The position numbers and the translations under genes are program-made. Shown piece after piece: positions 55,090-64,000 of a stretch of DNA of 64,000 nt. Numbering within the stretch: position 1 is the stretch's first letter; every line of letters starts with the position of its first letter. The notes beneath the pieces are model-generated. The model was not told where the DNA came from and searched no databases. It worked only from the letters and a program-made list of their open reading frames with translations. Source of the DNA: Brevibacillus fulvus (GTDB taxonomy: Bacteria; Bacillota; Bacilli; Brevibacillales; Brevibacillaceae); contig NZ_JAFBEB010000007.1 in the NCBI RefSeq assembly GCF_016908525.1, positions 62,001 through 126,000 on the forward strand, read 5' to 3'.

Positions 55090-56280
55090 TTAATAGCTTG
55101 CTTCTTCCTGAAACGATTGGATCAGGGGATAAAGGAAGCCGTTTTCGTCAAAGGCTTTCATGGCATCTTCATCTTCGGTTAATTGTTTGGTTGTTACCGT
55201 ATTTTCCGCTGTTGGTGCGGCGATCGCCGGCACTTTTCCGAAGTTCCAGGAATACGTGTCAGATTCGAAAGCAATGGTGACCGGCTTGGCTGTCGGTTGA
55301 TCGGTATTCTTGAGCGTCAGGGAAAGGTTTCCGATCTGACGAACAGGCATTTTGTTGTCGTCAACATAGTAATCCAGTTTCAACGTCAGATTTTCCAGAC
55401 CTTCTTGTTTCGCCATTTCCACGATTTTATCCGGCGTATATTCTTTGCCTTCGGTAGCCAACCAGGTTTTCAATTGGGTCAATCCAAGATCGACCATCGC
55501 TGCTGCTTCCGCGCGTTTTTGCTCGGCTGAAACGTTTTGCGCGTCGCCTTCCGGAGCAAGCGAGTTGGTCAGGAGGAGGAATTCAACGGCAAATTGTTTC
55601 AGATCTGCGTTGGTGGTGGCATCTTGAGCGGCGAACAGCGCCATGTTGGCCAGTTCTTTCAGATCGAGCGTGAGCGCCACATGGGTTGCTTTAACACTTT
55701 CGCCAGTGGGCAGCTTTACTGTTTCTGTGCCCAGATTTTGTGCATCAGAGAACTGGTAACCAAATGTGCTGACATATTTTTTGGCAAAGTCGATGATCAG
55801 CTTGTTGGCTTGCTCTTGAAAACTTTTCAATTGTGCGGCATCTTCCGCAGCCAATTGTTCCGATGTATCCAGTTTCAAATATTTGCTGTCCAGCGGCGTT
55901 TTCAGATAGACTTCGTTATCGGCCGCCAACAGTTCGAGCGACGCTGGCTCATCTCCTGTCCACAGACCGTTTTCACGAAGCAGTTTGTCATCGTTTGCCT
56001 TTATGATAAATTTGGCGTTCTCCAGATCGCTTTCGGACCCGCTAATGGTCACGCCGGCGTGCAAAGCCTCCAGCAGCGCTTGTGCTTCTTCATTGTCCGG
56101 ATCGTCAGCCAATGCCAGCAATGACTGGGGATCGCTCGTCAATTTGAGTGTTCCTTGAAATTGATAGTTGGGATTGTCGAGGGATGCGACAACGGATTGG
56201 CCAATTAAAGAGGTTTCACCGACGCAACCCGACAGGACAAAGGCAGCTGCTAAAAATAGAAAACCTAGTTTTTTCCACAT
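55090..56280 (-). CDS. Large exported lipoprotein, unknown function
   Basis: The 396-residue protein has a signal peptide and lipobox FVLSGC (Cys18). The mature part is mostly mixed beta/alpha with alternating strands (NYQFQGTLKLTSD, KFIIKANDDKLLRENGLW, EVYLKTPLDSKYLKLD, LTLKLDYYVDDNKMPVRQIGNLSLTL), suggestive of a LolA/LppX-like open barrel. That fold is inference. Such lipoproteins are common in Brevibacillus/Paenibacillus relatives. GGAGG lies upstream of ATG. It is divergent from sftA. Confidence 0.75.
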   Translation of the reverse strand: MWKKLGFLFLAAAFVLSGCVGETSLIGQSVVASLDNPNYQFQGTLKLTSDPQSLLALADDPDNEEAQALLEALHAGVTISGSESDLENAKFIIKANDDKLLRENGLWTGDEPASLELLAADNEVYLKTPLDSKYLKLDTSEQLAAEDAAQLKSFQEQANKLIIDFAKKYVSTFGYQFSDAQNLGTETVKLPTGESVKATHVALTLDLKELANMALFAAQDATTNADLKQFAVEFLLLTNSLAPEGDAQNVSAEQKRAEAAAMVDLGLTQLKTWLATEGKEYTPDKIVEMAKQEGLENLTLKLDYYVDDNKMPVRQIGNLSLTLKNTDQPTAKPVTIAFESDTYSWNFGKVPAIAAPTAENTVTTKQLTEDEDAMKAFDENGFLYPLIQSFQEEASY

Positions 56281-56474
56281 AGCGTTTTCCTCCTTTTGTG
56301 TAATTTAATTCAGCGCGTAACAGCAAAGTACACGATTGTTAAGACGAAAAGGAAAGGAAAAAGTTTCACCAATTACCGAAAAAAATTGCAAATTGCCAAT
56401 TCAAACCTCAATTTCATGTTAAGATGGTATGGTAAGAGAAACAAGTAATCGCTAACTAGAAAGGACGTTGCAAA

Positions 56475-58964
56475 ATGTGGTCGTGGCTGAAAAAGCTATT
56501 GGATGTATTTGGAGAACCGGAGCGGGACGAGGCAGGCCAAACACCCGCTGCACCGACCACCCGTCACATACAAGTGCGCACGAAAAACATCTATCCGCGG
56601 GAACGTGTAAACGATCGCCAGCCAGTTCAAAGATACCAACAAAAGGAACGGAAATTCCGTTTTCCGGTCATCCCCGACAATGAACCGCAAAAGCGACCGG
56701 AACGGGACGATTCGCCCATTTCCATACATATGGCAAAACAGGAGGCGCGAGCGCGGGAAGCAAGCAAGCCCTATCGATCGCAAGCACAAGCGGAAACTTC
56801 ACGCGAAGAAAAAACAAGCTATCGTCCCAGCGAGCTGATTTCTCCGATCCATGGCCGTTTAAAGGCAGAACAGCCGAAAACGAATAGAGAATTGTCAGCA
56901 GACCGGACAGATGCAGACTCGCAGCCTGACTCGCCAGCGCAATTTGCCCAGAGAGAACCGGCTCTTGCAGTCCGTTTTGTTCAGACGACACGACAATCCG
57001 AAACCGAGTTACCTTTTGAAGCTTTGCGGCCAAAGGCGGATGAAGGAGAGCGGGCCTTGCCGCCAGCAATTAAGCCGCTTCGCAATGTGGAGCATGGCGG
57101 CAGTGAGCAAGTTTACTCGAGCCAATCTCAACAGCAGGAGAACAGGGAAGAAAAAGAGGAGTCTGTCCATGCAGCACTGGAGCTGCGCAGAGCAGAGAAA
57201 GAATGGGCGGCCGTTGCCACTGAGGAATCCAAAGCGGTGGAGGCAGCACCCCAACAGACAGAGGGCGAATCGGCTGAGAACAGTCGGTTTTCGCCATCTG
57301 CGCCATCGATTGATTCAGCGGCGTTCATGACGAGTGTGACGACAGAAGCGGCAGCAGCGTTGGAGGAGCCTGTTGCCGAGCCGGAAGCAACCCCGGTGCT
57401 GCAGGAGTCTGTCGTCGAGCCGGAAGCAACCCCGGTGCTGGAGGAGCCTGTTGCCGAGCCGGAAGCAACCCCGGTGCTGGAGGAGCCTGTTGCCGAGCCG
57501 GAAGCAGAACCGTTACAGCAAAAATCGAAGCTGGAACAGCCGGTTGAGCAACCGGCCTACCGACTTCCCGGTCTGCACTTGCTCAACCCGTCACCGCCTG
57601 TGACCCAGGATTTTTATGAATATACGCTGGAGCAGCGCCAGCTGTTGGAAGAAACGTTAACCAATTTTAACGTCAGCGCTCAGGTGGTCGGAATCGTTAA
57701 AGGGCCGTCGGTGACCCGTTTTGAGGTGCAGCCGGCCCCCGGCGTCAAAGTGAATAAAATTACGACCTTGATCGATGATATCAAGTTGAATATGGCGGCC
57801 AAGGATATCCGGATTGAAGCGCCGATTCCCGGCCGAAACGCTGTTGGAATCGAAGTGCCGAATATCAAAAGCGAACCGGTATTCATCAGGCGTATTCTGG
57901 AGTCGGATAAATTTCTGCAGCATCCGTCTCCGTTGGCCATTGCCTTGGGGATGGATATCGGAGGCGAACCGATTGTCGCCGATATCAAGAAGATGCCGCA
58001 CGGATTGATCGCCGGTGCCACCGGTTCAGGGAAAAGCGTTTGTATCAATTCGATCATCGTCAGTCTGTTATTTAAGGCAACTCCTGAACAAGTGCGTTTG
58101 CTGCTGATCGATCCCAAAATGGTCGAACTCGCTCCTTACAATCATCTGCCTCATCTGGTAACGCCGGTAGTCACAGATGCCAAGCAGGCCACCGCCGCGT
58201 TGAAGTGGGCGGTCGAGGAGATGGAGAAGAGATATGCTTTGTTTGTGGAAGCGGGAGTGCGGGATATTGACCGGTATAACCTGACGACCGACGAGCCGCT
58301 GCCTTTTGTGGTCATTGTTATTGACGAGTTGGCTGACTTGATGATGGTTTCTCCGCAAGAAGTGGAAGACTGCATTATCCGTATTGCCCAAAAGGCGAGA
58401 GCTTGCGGCATTCATCTGCTGCTGGCGACCCAGCGTCCTTCGGTCGATGTGATCACGGGCAATATTAAAGCAAACGTGCCAAGCCGGTTGGCATTTGCCG
58501 TCTTCTCTCAAGTCGATTCGCGGACTATCCTGGATCAGTCTGGCGCGGAACGGTTGCTGGGACGCGGGGACATGCTTTTTTTGGAAAGCGGAGCGGCGCC
58601 GATTCGGCTGCAGGGGAACTATGTCTCCGATGACGAGATCGAGCGGGTTGTCCAGACGATCAAAAAACAGCGAAAACCGGAATACCTCTTTAGCAAGGAG
58701 GAATTGGAACAGTCCGTTCATTCATACGATTTGGGCGAAGATCCGCTGTTTTTCGAGGCGTTGCTGTTCGTGACGGAACAAGGCCAAGCTTCCGCATCGG
58801 CATTGCAGCGTCGGTTCCGCATCGGATACAACCGGGCAGCCCGGCTGATCGAGATGATGGAAACAGAGGGGTATGTAGCCGGCCATAGCGGCGGAAAGCC
58901 TCGCGCGGTCTTGATTACGCGGGAAGATGCGCAAGCTTTGAGCGATGGCACGAGCCTGCTGTAA
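56475..58964 (+). CDS. sftA: Soluble FtsK/SpoIIIE-type DNA translocase
   Basis: The 829-residue translocase lacks FtsK's membrane helices and begins with MWSWLKKLLDVFGE, like Bacillus SftA. A long low-complexity, Glu/Pro/Ala-rich linker (about 30-365) contains a 13-residue tandem repeat. The motor has LTNFNVSAQVVGIVKGPSVTRFEV, Walker A GATGSGKS near 513 and Walker B VIVIDELADLM near 614. A C-terminal gamma winged-helix (about 755-825, GYNRAARLIEMME) reads KOPS/SRS-type sequences. It moves chromosomal DNA away from the closing septum. AAAGGACG precedes ATG. Confidence 0.93.
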   Translation: MWSWLKKLLDVFGEPERDEAGQTPAAPTTRHIQVRTKNIYPRERVNDRQPVQRYQQKERKFRFPVIPDNEPQKRPERDDSPISIHMAKQEARAREASKPYRSQAQAETSREEKTSYRPSELISPIHGRLKAEQPKTNRELSADRTDADSQPDSPAQFAQREPALAVRFVQTTRQSETELPFEALRPKADEGERALPPAIKPLRNVEHGGSEQVYSSQSQQQENREEKEESVHAALELRRAEKEWAAVATEESKAVEAAPQQTEGESAENSRFSPSAPSIDSAAFMTSVTTEAAAALEEPVAEPEATPVLQESVVEPEATPVLEEPVAEPEATPVLEEPVAEPEAEPLQQKSKLEQPVEQPAYRLPGLHLLNPSPPVTQDFYEYTLEQRQLLEETLTNFNVSAQVVGIVKGPSVTRFEVQPAPGVKVNKITTLIDDIKLNMAAKDIRIEAPIPGRNAVGIEVPNIKSEPVFIRRILESDKFLQHPSPLAIALGMDIGGEPIVADIKKMPHGLIAGATGSGKSVCINSIIVSLLFKATPEQVRLLLIDPKMVELAPYNHLPHLVTPVVTDAKQATAALKWAVEEMEKRYALFVEAGVRDIDRYNLTTDEPLPFVVIVIDELADLMMVSPQEVEDCIIRIAQKARACGIHLLLATQRPSVDVITGNIKANVPSRLAFAVFSQVDSRTILDQSGAERLLGRGDMLFLESGAAPIRLQGNYVSDDEIERVVQTIKKQRKPEYLFSKEELEQSVHSYDLGEDPLFFEALLFVTEQGQASASALQRRFRIGYNRAARLIEMMETEGYVAGHSGGKPRAVLITREDAQALSDGTSLL
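57363..57510 (+). repeat. 39-bp tandem coding repeat in sftA
   Basis: Units start at 57363, 57402, 57441 and 57480 (last partial), encoding EEPVAEPEATPVL with slight variation in unit 2. Units 1 and 3 are nearly identical, indicating recent slippage. Confidence 0.9.
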
Positions 58965-58978
58965 TTTGTGATGGAAGG

Positions 58979-59015
58979 GAGTTCCCTGTTGACAACAGGG
59001 AACTCTTTTATTTTG
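58979..59015 (+). terminator. Terminator after sftA
   Basis: Perfect 12-bp stem GAGTTCCCTGTT / AACAGGGAACTC, three-base loop, T-rich tail. Confidence 0.88.
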
Positions 59016-59046
59016 GCGCGGATTCCAGTATACTAAATAGAACGAT

Positions 59047-59063
59047 ATTTCATCTGGTGAAAC
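59047..59063. promoter_or_regulatory. Candidate IclR operator upstream of iclR
   Basis: ATTTCATCTGGTGAAAC: inverted arms TTTC/GAAA around a seven-base centre, about 90 bases before the iclR start. 14 of 17 bases match the site at 63973 before aconitase. Confidence 0.5.
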
Positions 59064-59152
59064 AGAAAAGGAACGGTACCATGTCAATTCAGTGACGCGA
59101 TCGGCACTTTTGTGTGAAAAAGCGGCCGGTTGCTTCAAGGGCAGGTGAGAAA

Positions 59153-59896
59153 ATGGAAGAACAAAAATCGACGGTGCGGGCCGTAGAGCGTGCACTGGAT
59201 ATACTGTTATGCTTTACCGAGGCGACCAACCTGGGATTGAGCGAGATCGCCAGTCGTCTGGATTTGCATAAGAGCACCGTCCACCGGCTGTTGGCCACTT
59301 TGGAAGCCAAAGGCTTCGTTATCCGTAATCCACAGACGGAAAAATACCGCTTGGGCTATCGGGTTTGGGAATTATCAGCCAATTTGACCCATCCTGATGA
59401 TCCCGCCATTCTGGTGTTGCCGGAAATGGAACGTTTGCGTGACCTGGTCGGGGAGACGATCAGCTTGTACGTCCGCGATGGGCTGGAGCGGGTGCGCATC
59501 CAGGCTGTTCAAAGCAATCATCCAGTACGGCGGGTTGCTCCAATCGGGGCCCGTATGCCTTTAACGGTTGGCGCATCCAGCAAAGTGCTGGTTGCTTATG
59601 CCGATCCGGAGATTCAGCAGGAAGTGCTGTCCGAGCAAAACTGGCCGGATAACATCGATCGACAGGCTTTTAGCCAACAGCTGGAACAGATCAGAAAACA
59701 AGGGTATGCGACCAGTGTGGAAGAACGGGAATTGGGCACAGCCGCGCTGTCAGCCCCGATCTTTAACCATAATGGCAAAATGGTTGCCGCTCTCGCCATC
59801 TCGGGACCGTCCAATCGGCTTACCGCAGAGAAAATGACGGAATACGCCATCCCGATGATCGAAGCCGCCACTCGCATGGGCAATATGGTCCAATAA
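59153..59896 (+). CDS. IclR-family transcriptional regulator
   Basis: The 247-residue regulator has an N-terminal winged helix (TVRAVERALDILLCF; LSEIASRLDLHKSTVHRLLATLEAKGFV, about residues 6-65) and the C-terminal IclR effector domain. Motifs in the latter are RVAPIGARMPLTVGASSKVLVAY, GYATSVEERELGTAALSAPIFN and AALAISGPSNRLT. Effectors of the family are small organic acids or aromatics. ATG 59153 has GCAGGTGAG upstream. Two matching palindromes, before itself and before aconitase, suggest its targets. Followed by a terminator. Confidence 0.9.
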   Translation: MEEQKSTVRAVERALDILLCFTEATNLGLSEIASRLDLHKSTVHRLLATLEAKGFVIRNPQTEKYRLGYRVWELSANLTHPDDPAILVLPEMERLRDLVGETISLYVRDGLERVRIQAVQSNHPVRRVAPIGARMPLTVGASSKVLVAYADPEIQQEVLSEQNWPDNIDRQAFSQQLEQIRKQGYATSVEERELGTAALSAPIFNHNGKMVAALAISGPSNRLTAEKMTEYAIPMIEAATRMGNMVQ

Positions 59897-59909
59897 TAGC
59901 AAGTTCAAT

Positions 59910-59934
59910 GCCGGAGTTAATCCGGCTTTTTTAT
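59910..59934 (+). terminator. Terminator after iclR
   Basis: GCCGGA-GTTAA-TCCGGC followed by six T's. Confidence 0.85.
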
Positions 59935-59999
59935 TAGGAGGGTCTTGCCTGTAACGGATCAAGCCCTGACAACGTCATTATTTAGAGGGGTGGATTGAA

Positions 60000-60689
60000 A
60001 TGAAAAGAATCGGATTGATCGGTGGCATGAGTTGGGAATCGTCTGCCGAATATTATCGGTTGATCAACGAGGAAGTGAAGCGCAGACTCGGCGGATTGCA
60101 TTCTGCGCAATGTTTGTTGTATAGCGTTGACTTTGCAGAGATTGAGCGTTATCAGGCGGAAGGTCAATGGGATTTGGCCGGCAAATGTTTAGCGGATGCG
60201 GCTCTTTCTTTGGAACAAGGAGGGGCGGACTTTCTCCTGATCTGCACAAATACGATGCATAAGGTGGCCGCTTCTATTGAAGGAACTGTCGGCATCCCGC
60301 TCTTGCATATCGCCGATGCCACGGCATCGCAAATTAAAAAACAGAACATTCGTACGATCGGGTTGTTAGGCACCAAATATACGATGGAGCAGGACTTTTA
60401 TAAAGCGCGCCTGGAAGCAAGCGGACTGAAGGTAATCGTTCCGCAACAGGCGGACCGTGAACTGGTAAACAAGATCATTTATGAGGAATTATGTTTGGGA
60501 AAAATCGTGCCGTCCTCGAGAGTAGCATACAAACAAGTCATCCAGCGTCTTGTGGAAAGCGGAGCGGAAGGAATCGTTTTGGGATGTACGGAGATCGGCT
60601 TGTTGATAAATGCAGAAGATTCAGAAGTACCCCTCTTTGATACAACCCGAATCCATGCGGCTGAAGCGGTAAAATTGGCTTTAGCCTAA
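60000..60689 (+). CDS. Aspartate/glutamate racemase family protein
   Basis: The 229-residue cofactor-independent racemase of the aspartate racemase/YgeA group begins KRIGLIGGMSWESSAEYYRLIN. It has the two catalytic cysteines in LICTNTMH near 83 and VLGCTEIGLLI near 195. It should interconvert D- and L-aspartate or a related amino acid, for example for the cell wall or spores. GAGGGGTGG precedes ATG 60000. Confidence 0.9.
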   Translation: MKRIGLIGGMSWESSAEYYRLINEEVKRRLGGLHSAQCLLYSVDFAEIERYQAEGQWDLAGKCLADAALSLEQGGADFLLICTNTMHKVAASIEGTVGIPLLHIADATASQIKKQNIRTIGLLGTKYTMEQDFYKARLEASGLKVIVPQQADRELVNKIIYEELCLGKIVPSSRVAYKQVIQRLVESGAEGIVLGCTEIGLLINAEDSEVPLFDTTRIHAAEAVKLALA

Positions 60690-60782
60690 GAAAATGAAAC
60701 TGTCCAAAAGTCCAGCGGAAAGCAAAGGGTGAGGATAACGGCGGAAAGCAAAGCATGGCATAGCCAAAGGGGGATTGATTTC

Positions 60783-61151
60783 ATGGCAAGAAGAGGGAGA
60801 GTGAATGTTCGGCCGAGTCGACCGGCGTCACTGGCTGGAGTCATTATTGGGATTGTGTTTATTTTCATTGGGATCACTCAGGTTATCCCGACGTTTGGCG
60901 CGTTCGGCTTTTTATGGACACTGATTGCCTGTGTGATTACCGGCATGAGCGTGTATCAACTGTTTACAAACAAAGGGATGACCTCCTATGAGATCGATTT
61001 GGAGGGGAATAGCGCAACAGGTCAGCCGCCTGGCGTTGCCAGCGATTTTGACAGCCGTATGCGCAAAGTGGAGAGTCTGTATCGCGACGGAGTGATCAAT
61101 CGGGAAGAATACGAGCGGAAACGGGCGGAAATCATGCAAGAGCGATGGTAA
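60783..61151 (+). CDS. Two-TM membrane protein with SHOCT domain
   Basis: The 122-residue protein has a basic N-terminus (ARRGRVNVRPSRP) and two TM helices (SLAGVIIGIVFIFIGITQVIP and FGFLWTLIACVITGMSVYQLF). A C-terminal SHOCT module follows (SRMRKVESLYRDGVINREEYERKRAEIM). SHOCT domains are short oligomerisation or substrate-recruiting modules. Function unknown. AAGGGGGAT precedes ATG 60783. Confidence 0.8.
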   Translation: MARRGRVNVRPSRPASLAGVIIGIVFIFIGITQVIPTFGAFGFLWTLIACVITGMSVYQLFTNKGMTSYEIDLEGNSATGQPPGVASDFDSRMRKVESLYRDGVINREEYERKRAEIMQERW

Positions 61152-61171
61152 CAAAAGTGATGGTCAACAGA

Positions 61172-61206
61172 AAAAAGGCAGCGGGGCCATTCCCCACTGC
61201 CTTTTT
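61172..61206. terminator. Bidirectional terminator between SHOCT gene and aconitase
   Basis: AAAAAGGCAGCGGGG / CCCCACTGCCTTTTT stem with T-runs both ways. Confidence 0.88.
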
Positions 61207-61218
61207 GTCTTGCGGCAA

Positions 61219-63945
61219 TTAGCCGACGGACACTTGGTCATCCAGCAATTGACGGAGCACAGTTTGCAGAATCCCGCCATTGCGATAGTAGTCGACGTCA
61301 ACCATGCTGTCCAGACGAACGATCACATCGAAATCGAAGGTGCTGCCGTCTTGGCGAGTGCCTCGTACGGTGACTTTTTGACCCGGTTGGATGTTATCGT
61401 TCAAGCCAAGAATATCAAATGTTTCTGTTCCATCAATGTTGAGCGACTTCCAGTTGGTGCCTTCCACAAATTGCAGCGGAAGCACACCCATGCCGACCAG
61501 ATTGGAGCGGTGAATCCGTTCAAAGCTTTCCGCAATGACCGCTTTCACACCCAACAGGAATGTACCTTTTGCAGCCCAGTCGCGGGAGCTTCCGGTACCA
61601 TATTCTTTTCCGGCCATAACCACGAGCGGCGTGCTGGATTCTTTGTATTTCATAGCCGCATCGTAGATCGACATAATTTCGCCGGTAGGAATATATTTGG
61701 TCACGCCGCCTTCGGTGCCAGGAGCAACCTGGTTGCGAATGCGAATGTTGGCGAACGTACCGCGCATCATCACGTCGTGGCTGCCGCGGCGTGCGCCGTA
61801 AGAGTTGAAGTCTTTGCGTTCCACGCCATTTTCTTGCAAGTAGCGGCCAGCCGGACTGGTCGGCGAAATGTTACCTGCAGGCGAGATATGGTCGGTTGTT
61901 ACCGAATCGCCGAACAGAGCAAGCGTGCGCGCTCCTTTGATTTCTTCGATATGGCCTGCTGCTCCGGTCAGGTTTTGGAAGAAAGGAGGCTCTTGAATGT
62001 AAGTGGATTTTTCATCCCATTCGTACAGTTCGCCTTGCGGTGCGTCGATTTCATTCCATGCTTTGTTTGCTGTGTACACTTGACCATATTGAGAGCGGAA
62101 TACTTCCGGATTCATCGCTTTATCCATTGCTTCCGCAAGTTCTTCCTGAGTCGGCCAGATATCTTTCAAGTAAACCGGTTGGCCATCTTTGCCAATGCCG
62201 ATCGGTTCCTTGGTCAAATCGATGTCCACGGTTCCAGCCAGGGCGTAGGCAATAACCAATGGCGGGGAAGCCAAGTAGTTTGCTTTTACTTGCGCGTGAA
62301 TACGGCCTTCAAAGTTACGGTTACCGGACAATACGGCTGCTACCGTCAGATCATTGTCAGCGATCGCTTTGCTGGTTTCTTCAGGCAATGGACCGGAGTT
62401 ACCGATACAGGTAGTGCAGCCGTAGCCGACTACGTTAAAGCCAAGCTGGTTGAGCGGTTCGATCAGCCCGGTATCGATCAGGTATTGGGTAACTACGCGA
62501 GAGCCTGGAGCGAGCGAGCTTTTTACAAACGGCGGTTTTTTCAGCCCTTTTTCCACCGCTTTTTTCGCTACGATCCCTGCGCCCAGCATAACGCTTGGGT
62601 TAGACGTATTGGTGCAGGAAGTAATCGCCGCGATCACGATCGATCCTGTTTTCAATACCGCTTTTTCGCCGTTTGGATAAGTTACTTCCGCTTGGCTGGC
62701 GATTTTTTCTTCGCTCAAGGCAAAGCCGCCTTTTTCAATTGGTGCACGCAAGCTGGTATTGAAAGACTCTTTCATGTTAGTCAGCTCTACGCGGTCTTGC
62801 GGACGTTTTGGACCGGACAAGCTCGGTACGACTGTAGACAGATCCAATTCGATTGTTTCCGAGAAGACCGGATCGGGAGTATCGTCCGTGCGGAACAAGC
62901 CTTGCGCTTTGGTGTAAGCTTCGACAAGGGCAATTTGCTCATCATCGCGTCCGGTTTGACGCAGATAGTTCAATGTTTCCGCATCCACAGGGAAGAAGCC
63001 CATCGTTGCCCCGTATTCCGGCGCCATGTTGGCAACGGTAGCGCGGTCAGCCAGCGAGATGTTCGACAAGCCAGGACCGTAGAATTCCACGAATTTCCCT
63101 ACCACGCCGCGTTTGCGCAAGATTTGCGTAACGGTGAGAGCGAGGTCGGTCGCGGTCGCGCCTTCGGACAGCGTACCGGTCAGTTTGAAACCGACAACTT
63201 CCGGGGTAACAAAGTAGAGCGGCTGTCCTAACATACCGGCTTCTGCCTCGATACCGCCAACGCCCCAACCGAGTACACCCAGACCGTTAATCATCGTCGT
63301 ATGGGAGTCGGTACCAACCAGCGAGTCAGGGAAGGCAACCACTTCGCCATCGGACTCACGGGTAGCAACAACCGTTGCCAAATACTCGAGGTTTACTTGG
63401 TGGACAATCCCGGTAGCCGGTGGTACGGCGCGGAAATTGTCAAAAGCGGTTTGCGCCCAGCGAAGGAAGCGATAGCGTTCGCCGTTCCGTTCAAATTCCA
63501 GTTTCATGTTTGCCTCAAGGGCTTTATCGCTACCAAACTCGTCAACCATGACAGAGTGGTCAATAACAAGATCAACAGGCACGAGCGGGTTAATCCGTTC
63601 CGGATTGCCGCCGGCGCGTTTCATCGCAATCCGCATAGCGGCCAGGTCGACAACTGCAGGAACACCCGTAAAGTCTTGAAGAACGATGCGAGCGGGCATA
63701 AGAGGAACTTCCTGGTTGCTGTCGCGTCCTTTGGTCCAGTTGGCCAATTGATTTACGTGCTCTTTTGTAATCGCTCTGCCGTCAAACTGACGGATAGCAG
63801 CTTCCAATAAAACTTTAATGGAGAAAGGCAGCTTGGAAACTTCGCTGAAACCTTGCTCTTCCAACCCTTGCAAGCGGTAATATTGATACGTTTTGTTACC
63901 CACTTGCAACGGCGACTTGACCGAGAAAGCATCTTTCTTTGCCAT
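61219..63945 (-). CDS. acnA: Aconitate hydratase (aconitase A)
   Basis: The 908-residue TCA-cycle enzyme interconverts citrate and isocitrate. It begins like Bacillus CitB ([19 protein letters not shown]). The 4Fe-4S cysteines are visible in [14 protein letters not shown] near 440 and [14 protein letters not shown] near 505, with [25 protein letters not shown] upstream and the C-terminal swivelling domain [11 protein letters not shown]. Bacillus aconitase also binds RNA. AAGGAGG precedes ATG. A palindrome matching the iclR upstream site lies about 28 bases before the start codon. Confidence 0.96.
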   Translation of the reverse strand: MAKKDAFSVKSPLQVGNKTYQYYRLQGLEEQGFSEVSKLPFSIKVLLEAAIRQFDGRAITKEHVNQLANWTKGRDSNQEVPLMPARIVLQDFTGVPAVVDLAAMRIAMKRAGGNPERINPLVPVDLVIDHSVMVDEFGSDKALEANMKLEFERNGERYRFLRWAQTAFDNFRAVPPATGIVHQVNLEYLATVVATRESDGEVVAFPDSLVGTDSHTTMINGLGVLGWGVGGIEAEAGMLGQPLYFVTPEVVGFKLTGTLSEGATATDLALTVTQILRKRGVVGKFVEFYGPGLSNISLADRATVANMAPEYGATMGFFPVDAETLNYLRQTGRDDEQIALVEAYTKAQGLFRTDDTPDPVFSETIELDLSTVVPSLSGPKRPQDRVELTNMKESFNTSLRAPIEKGGFALSEEKIASQAEVTYPNGEKAVLKTGSIVIAAITSCTNTSNPSVMLGAGIVAKKAVEKGLKKPPFVKSSLAPGSRVVTQYLIDTGLIEPLNQLGFNVVGYGCTTCIGNSGPLPEETSKAIADNDLTVAAVLSGNRNFEGRIHAQVKANYLASPPLVIAYALAGTVDIDLTKEPIGIGKDGQPVYLKDIWPTQEELAEAMDKAMNPEVFRSQYGQVYTANKAWNEIDAPQGELYEWDEKSTYIQEPPFFQNLTGAAGHIEEIKGARTLALFGDSVTTDHISPAGNISPTSPAGRYLQENGVERKDFNSYGARRGSHDVMMRGTFANIRIRNQVAPGTEGGVTKYIPTGEIMSIYDAAMKYKESSTPLVVMAGKEYGTGSSRDWAAKGTFLLGVKAVIAESFERIHRSNLVGMGVLPLQFVEGTNWKSLNIDGTETFDILGLNDNIQPGQKVTVRGTRQDGSTFDFDVIVRLDSMVDVDYYRNGGILQTVLRQLLDDQVSVG

Positions 63946-63972
63946 TGCAATAACCTCCTTAGATCTACTGCT

Positions 63973-63989
63973 GTTTCGTCTGATGAAAC
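63973..63989. promoter_or_regulatory. Candidate IclR operator in the aconitase leader
   Basis: GTTTCGTCTGATGAAAC: perfect 5-bp inverted arms around seven bases. A further half-site GTTTC follows at 63993, so a second copy may extend past the window edge. Confidence 0.5.
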
Positions 63990-64000
63990 TCAGTTTCGTT

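Noticed and set aside
57363-57510. Tandem repeat considered as a CRISPR-like array
   Set aside because: Units are contiguous without spacers, in frame, and encode a Pro/Glu/Ala linker inside sftA.
61210-63231. 673-residue open frame antisense to aconitase
   Set aside because: It lies wholly inside acnA on the other strand, has no ribosome binding site and low-complexity, Arg/Phe-rich translation. Long antisense frames are expected opposite codon-biased genes.

Overview
The window (about 50% G+C by eye) comes from an endospore-forming member of the Bacillales, most like the Brevibacillus/Paenibacillus side of the order. The evidence is a YheC/YheD spore-coat ATP-grasp protein, a YjcZ-type sporulation peptide, SftA, GlcT, UPF0435, YqgQ and YpoC families, AGGAGG-type ribosome binding sites with frequent GTG/TTG starts, and many intrinsic terminators. 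Genus is inference. I saw no rRNA, tRNA, CRISPR array, prophage or insertion sequence. It reads as a stable chromosomal segment with one clearly decayed gene, a 5'-truncated aldo/keto reductase at 4713-5444.

Layout. 1-5.4 kb: cold-shock protein end, PHP phosphoesterase, YheC/D, citramalate synthase, AKR remnant. 5.6-16.6 kb: U32 protease with UPF0435, TetR and GNAT, a chemoreceptor, the RelQ-type alarmone synthetase, a DEAD-box helicase, a zinc-ribbon regulator and an RsmF-like rRNA methylase. 16.7-24.4 kb: membrane and coiled-coil hypotheticals, a LytS/LytR two-component system next to cstA-ybdD (probable pyruvate sensing and uptake), an inositol-phosphatase family protein, and small sporulation-type ORFs. 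24.4-28.7 kb: a cystine-type ABC importer (minus strand) divergent from a preQ1-riboswitch-controlled transporter plus queF. 28.8-45.1 kb: a second chemoreceptor, transketolase, class A PBP with ypoC, an aminotransferase, an L,D-transpeptidase, a MATE exporter, trmB and ilvD. 45.2-50.3 kb: a GlcT antiterminator with its RNA target upstream of an amino-sugar PTS operon (EIIA, nagB, EIICB, uncharacterised enzyme). 50.4-64 kb: thioesterase, second IMPase, a four-gene YgiB/YgiC/YjfL-like cluster behind an extracytoplasmic-stress promoter, sftA, an IclR regulator, aspartate racemase and aconitase.

The most useful regulatory readings are as follows. (1) A two-repeat LytTR-type site with 21-bp spacing and a CcpA cre-like box lie between lytR and cstA. 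(2) A 17-bp palindrome is shared, 14/17 identical, by the iclR and aconitase upstream regions. (3) A GGAAAC-N16-CGTA sigma-W-type promoter drives the lipoprotein / ATP-grasp ligase / DUF350 cluster. (4) A classic GlcT RAT/terminator controls an amino-sugar rather than a glucose operon, and the glcT gene itself has no conventional start codon where the protein should begin. (5) A preQ1-I aptamer has a complete terminator/antiterminator switch.

Start sites were chosen from ribosome binding sites and family N-termini. All homology statements rest on recognised motifs and memory of the families, not on searches.
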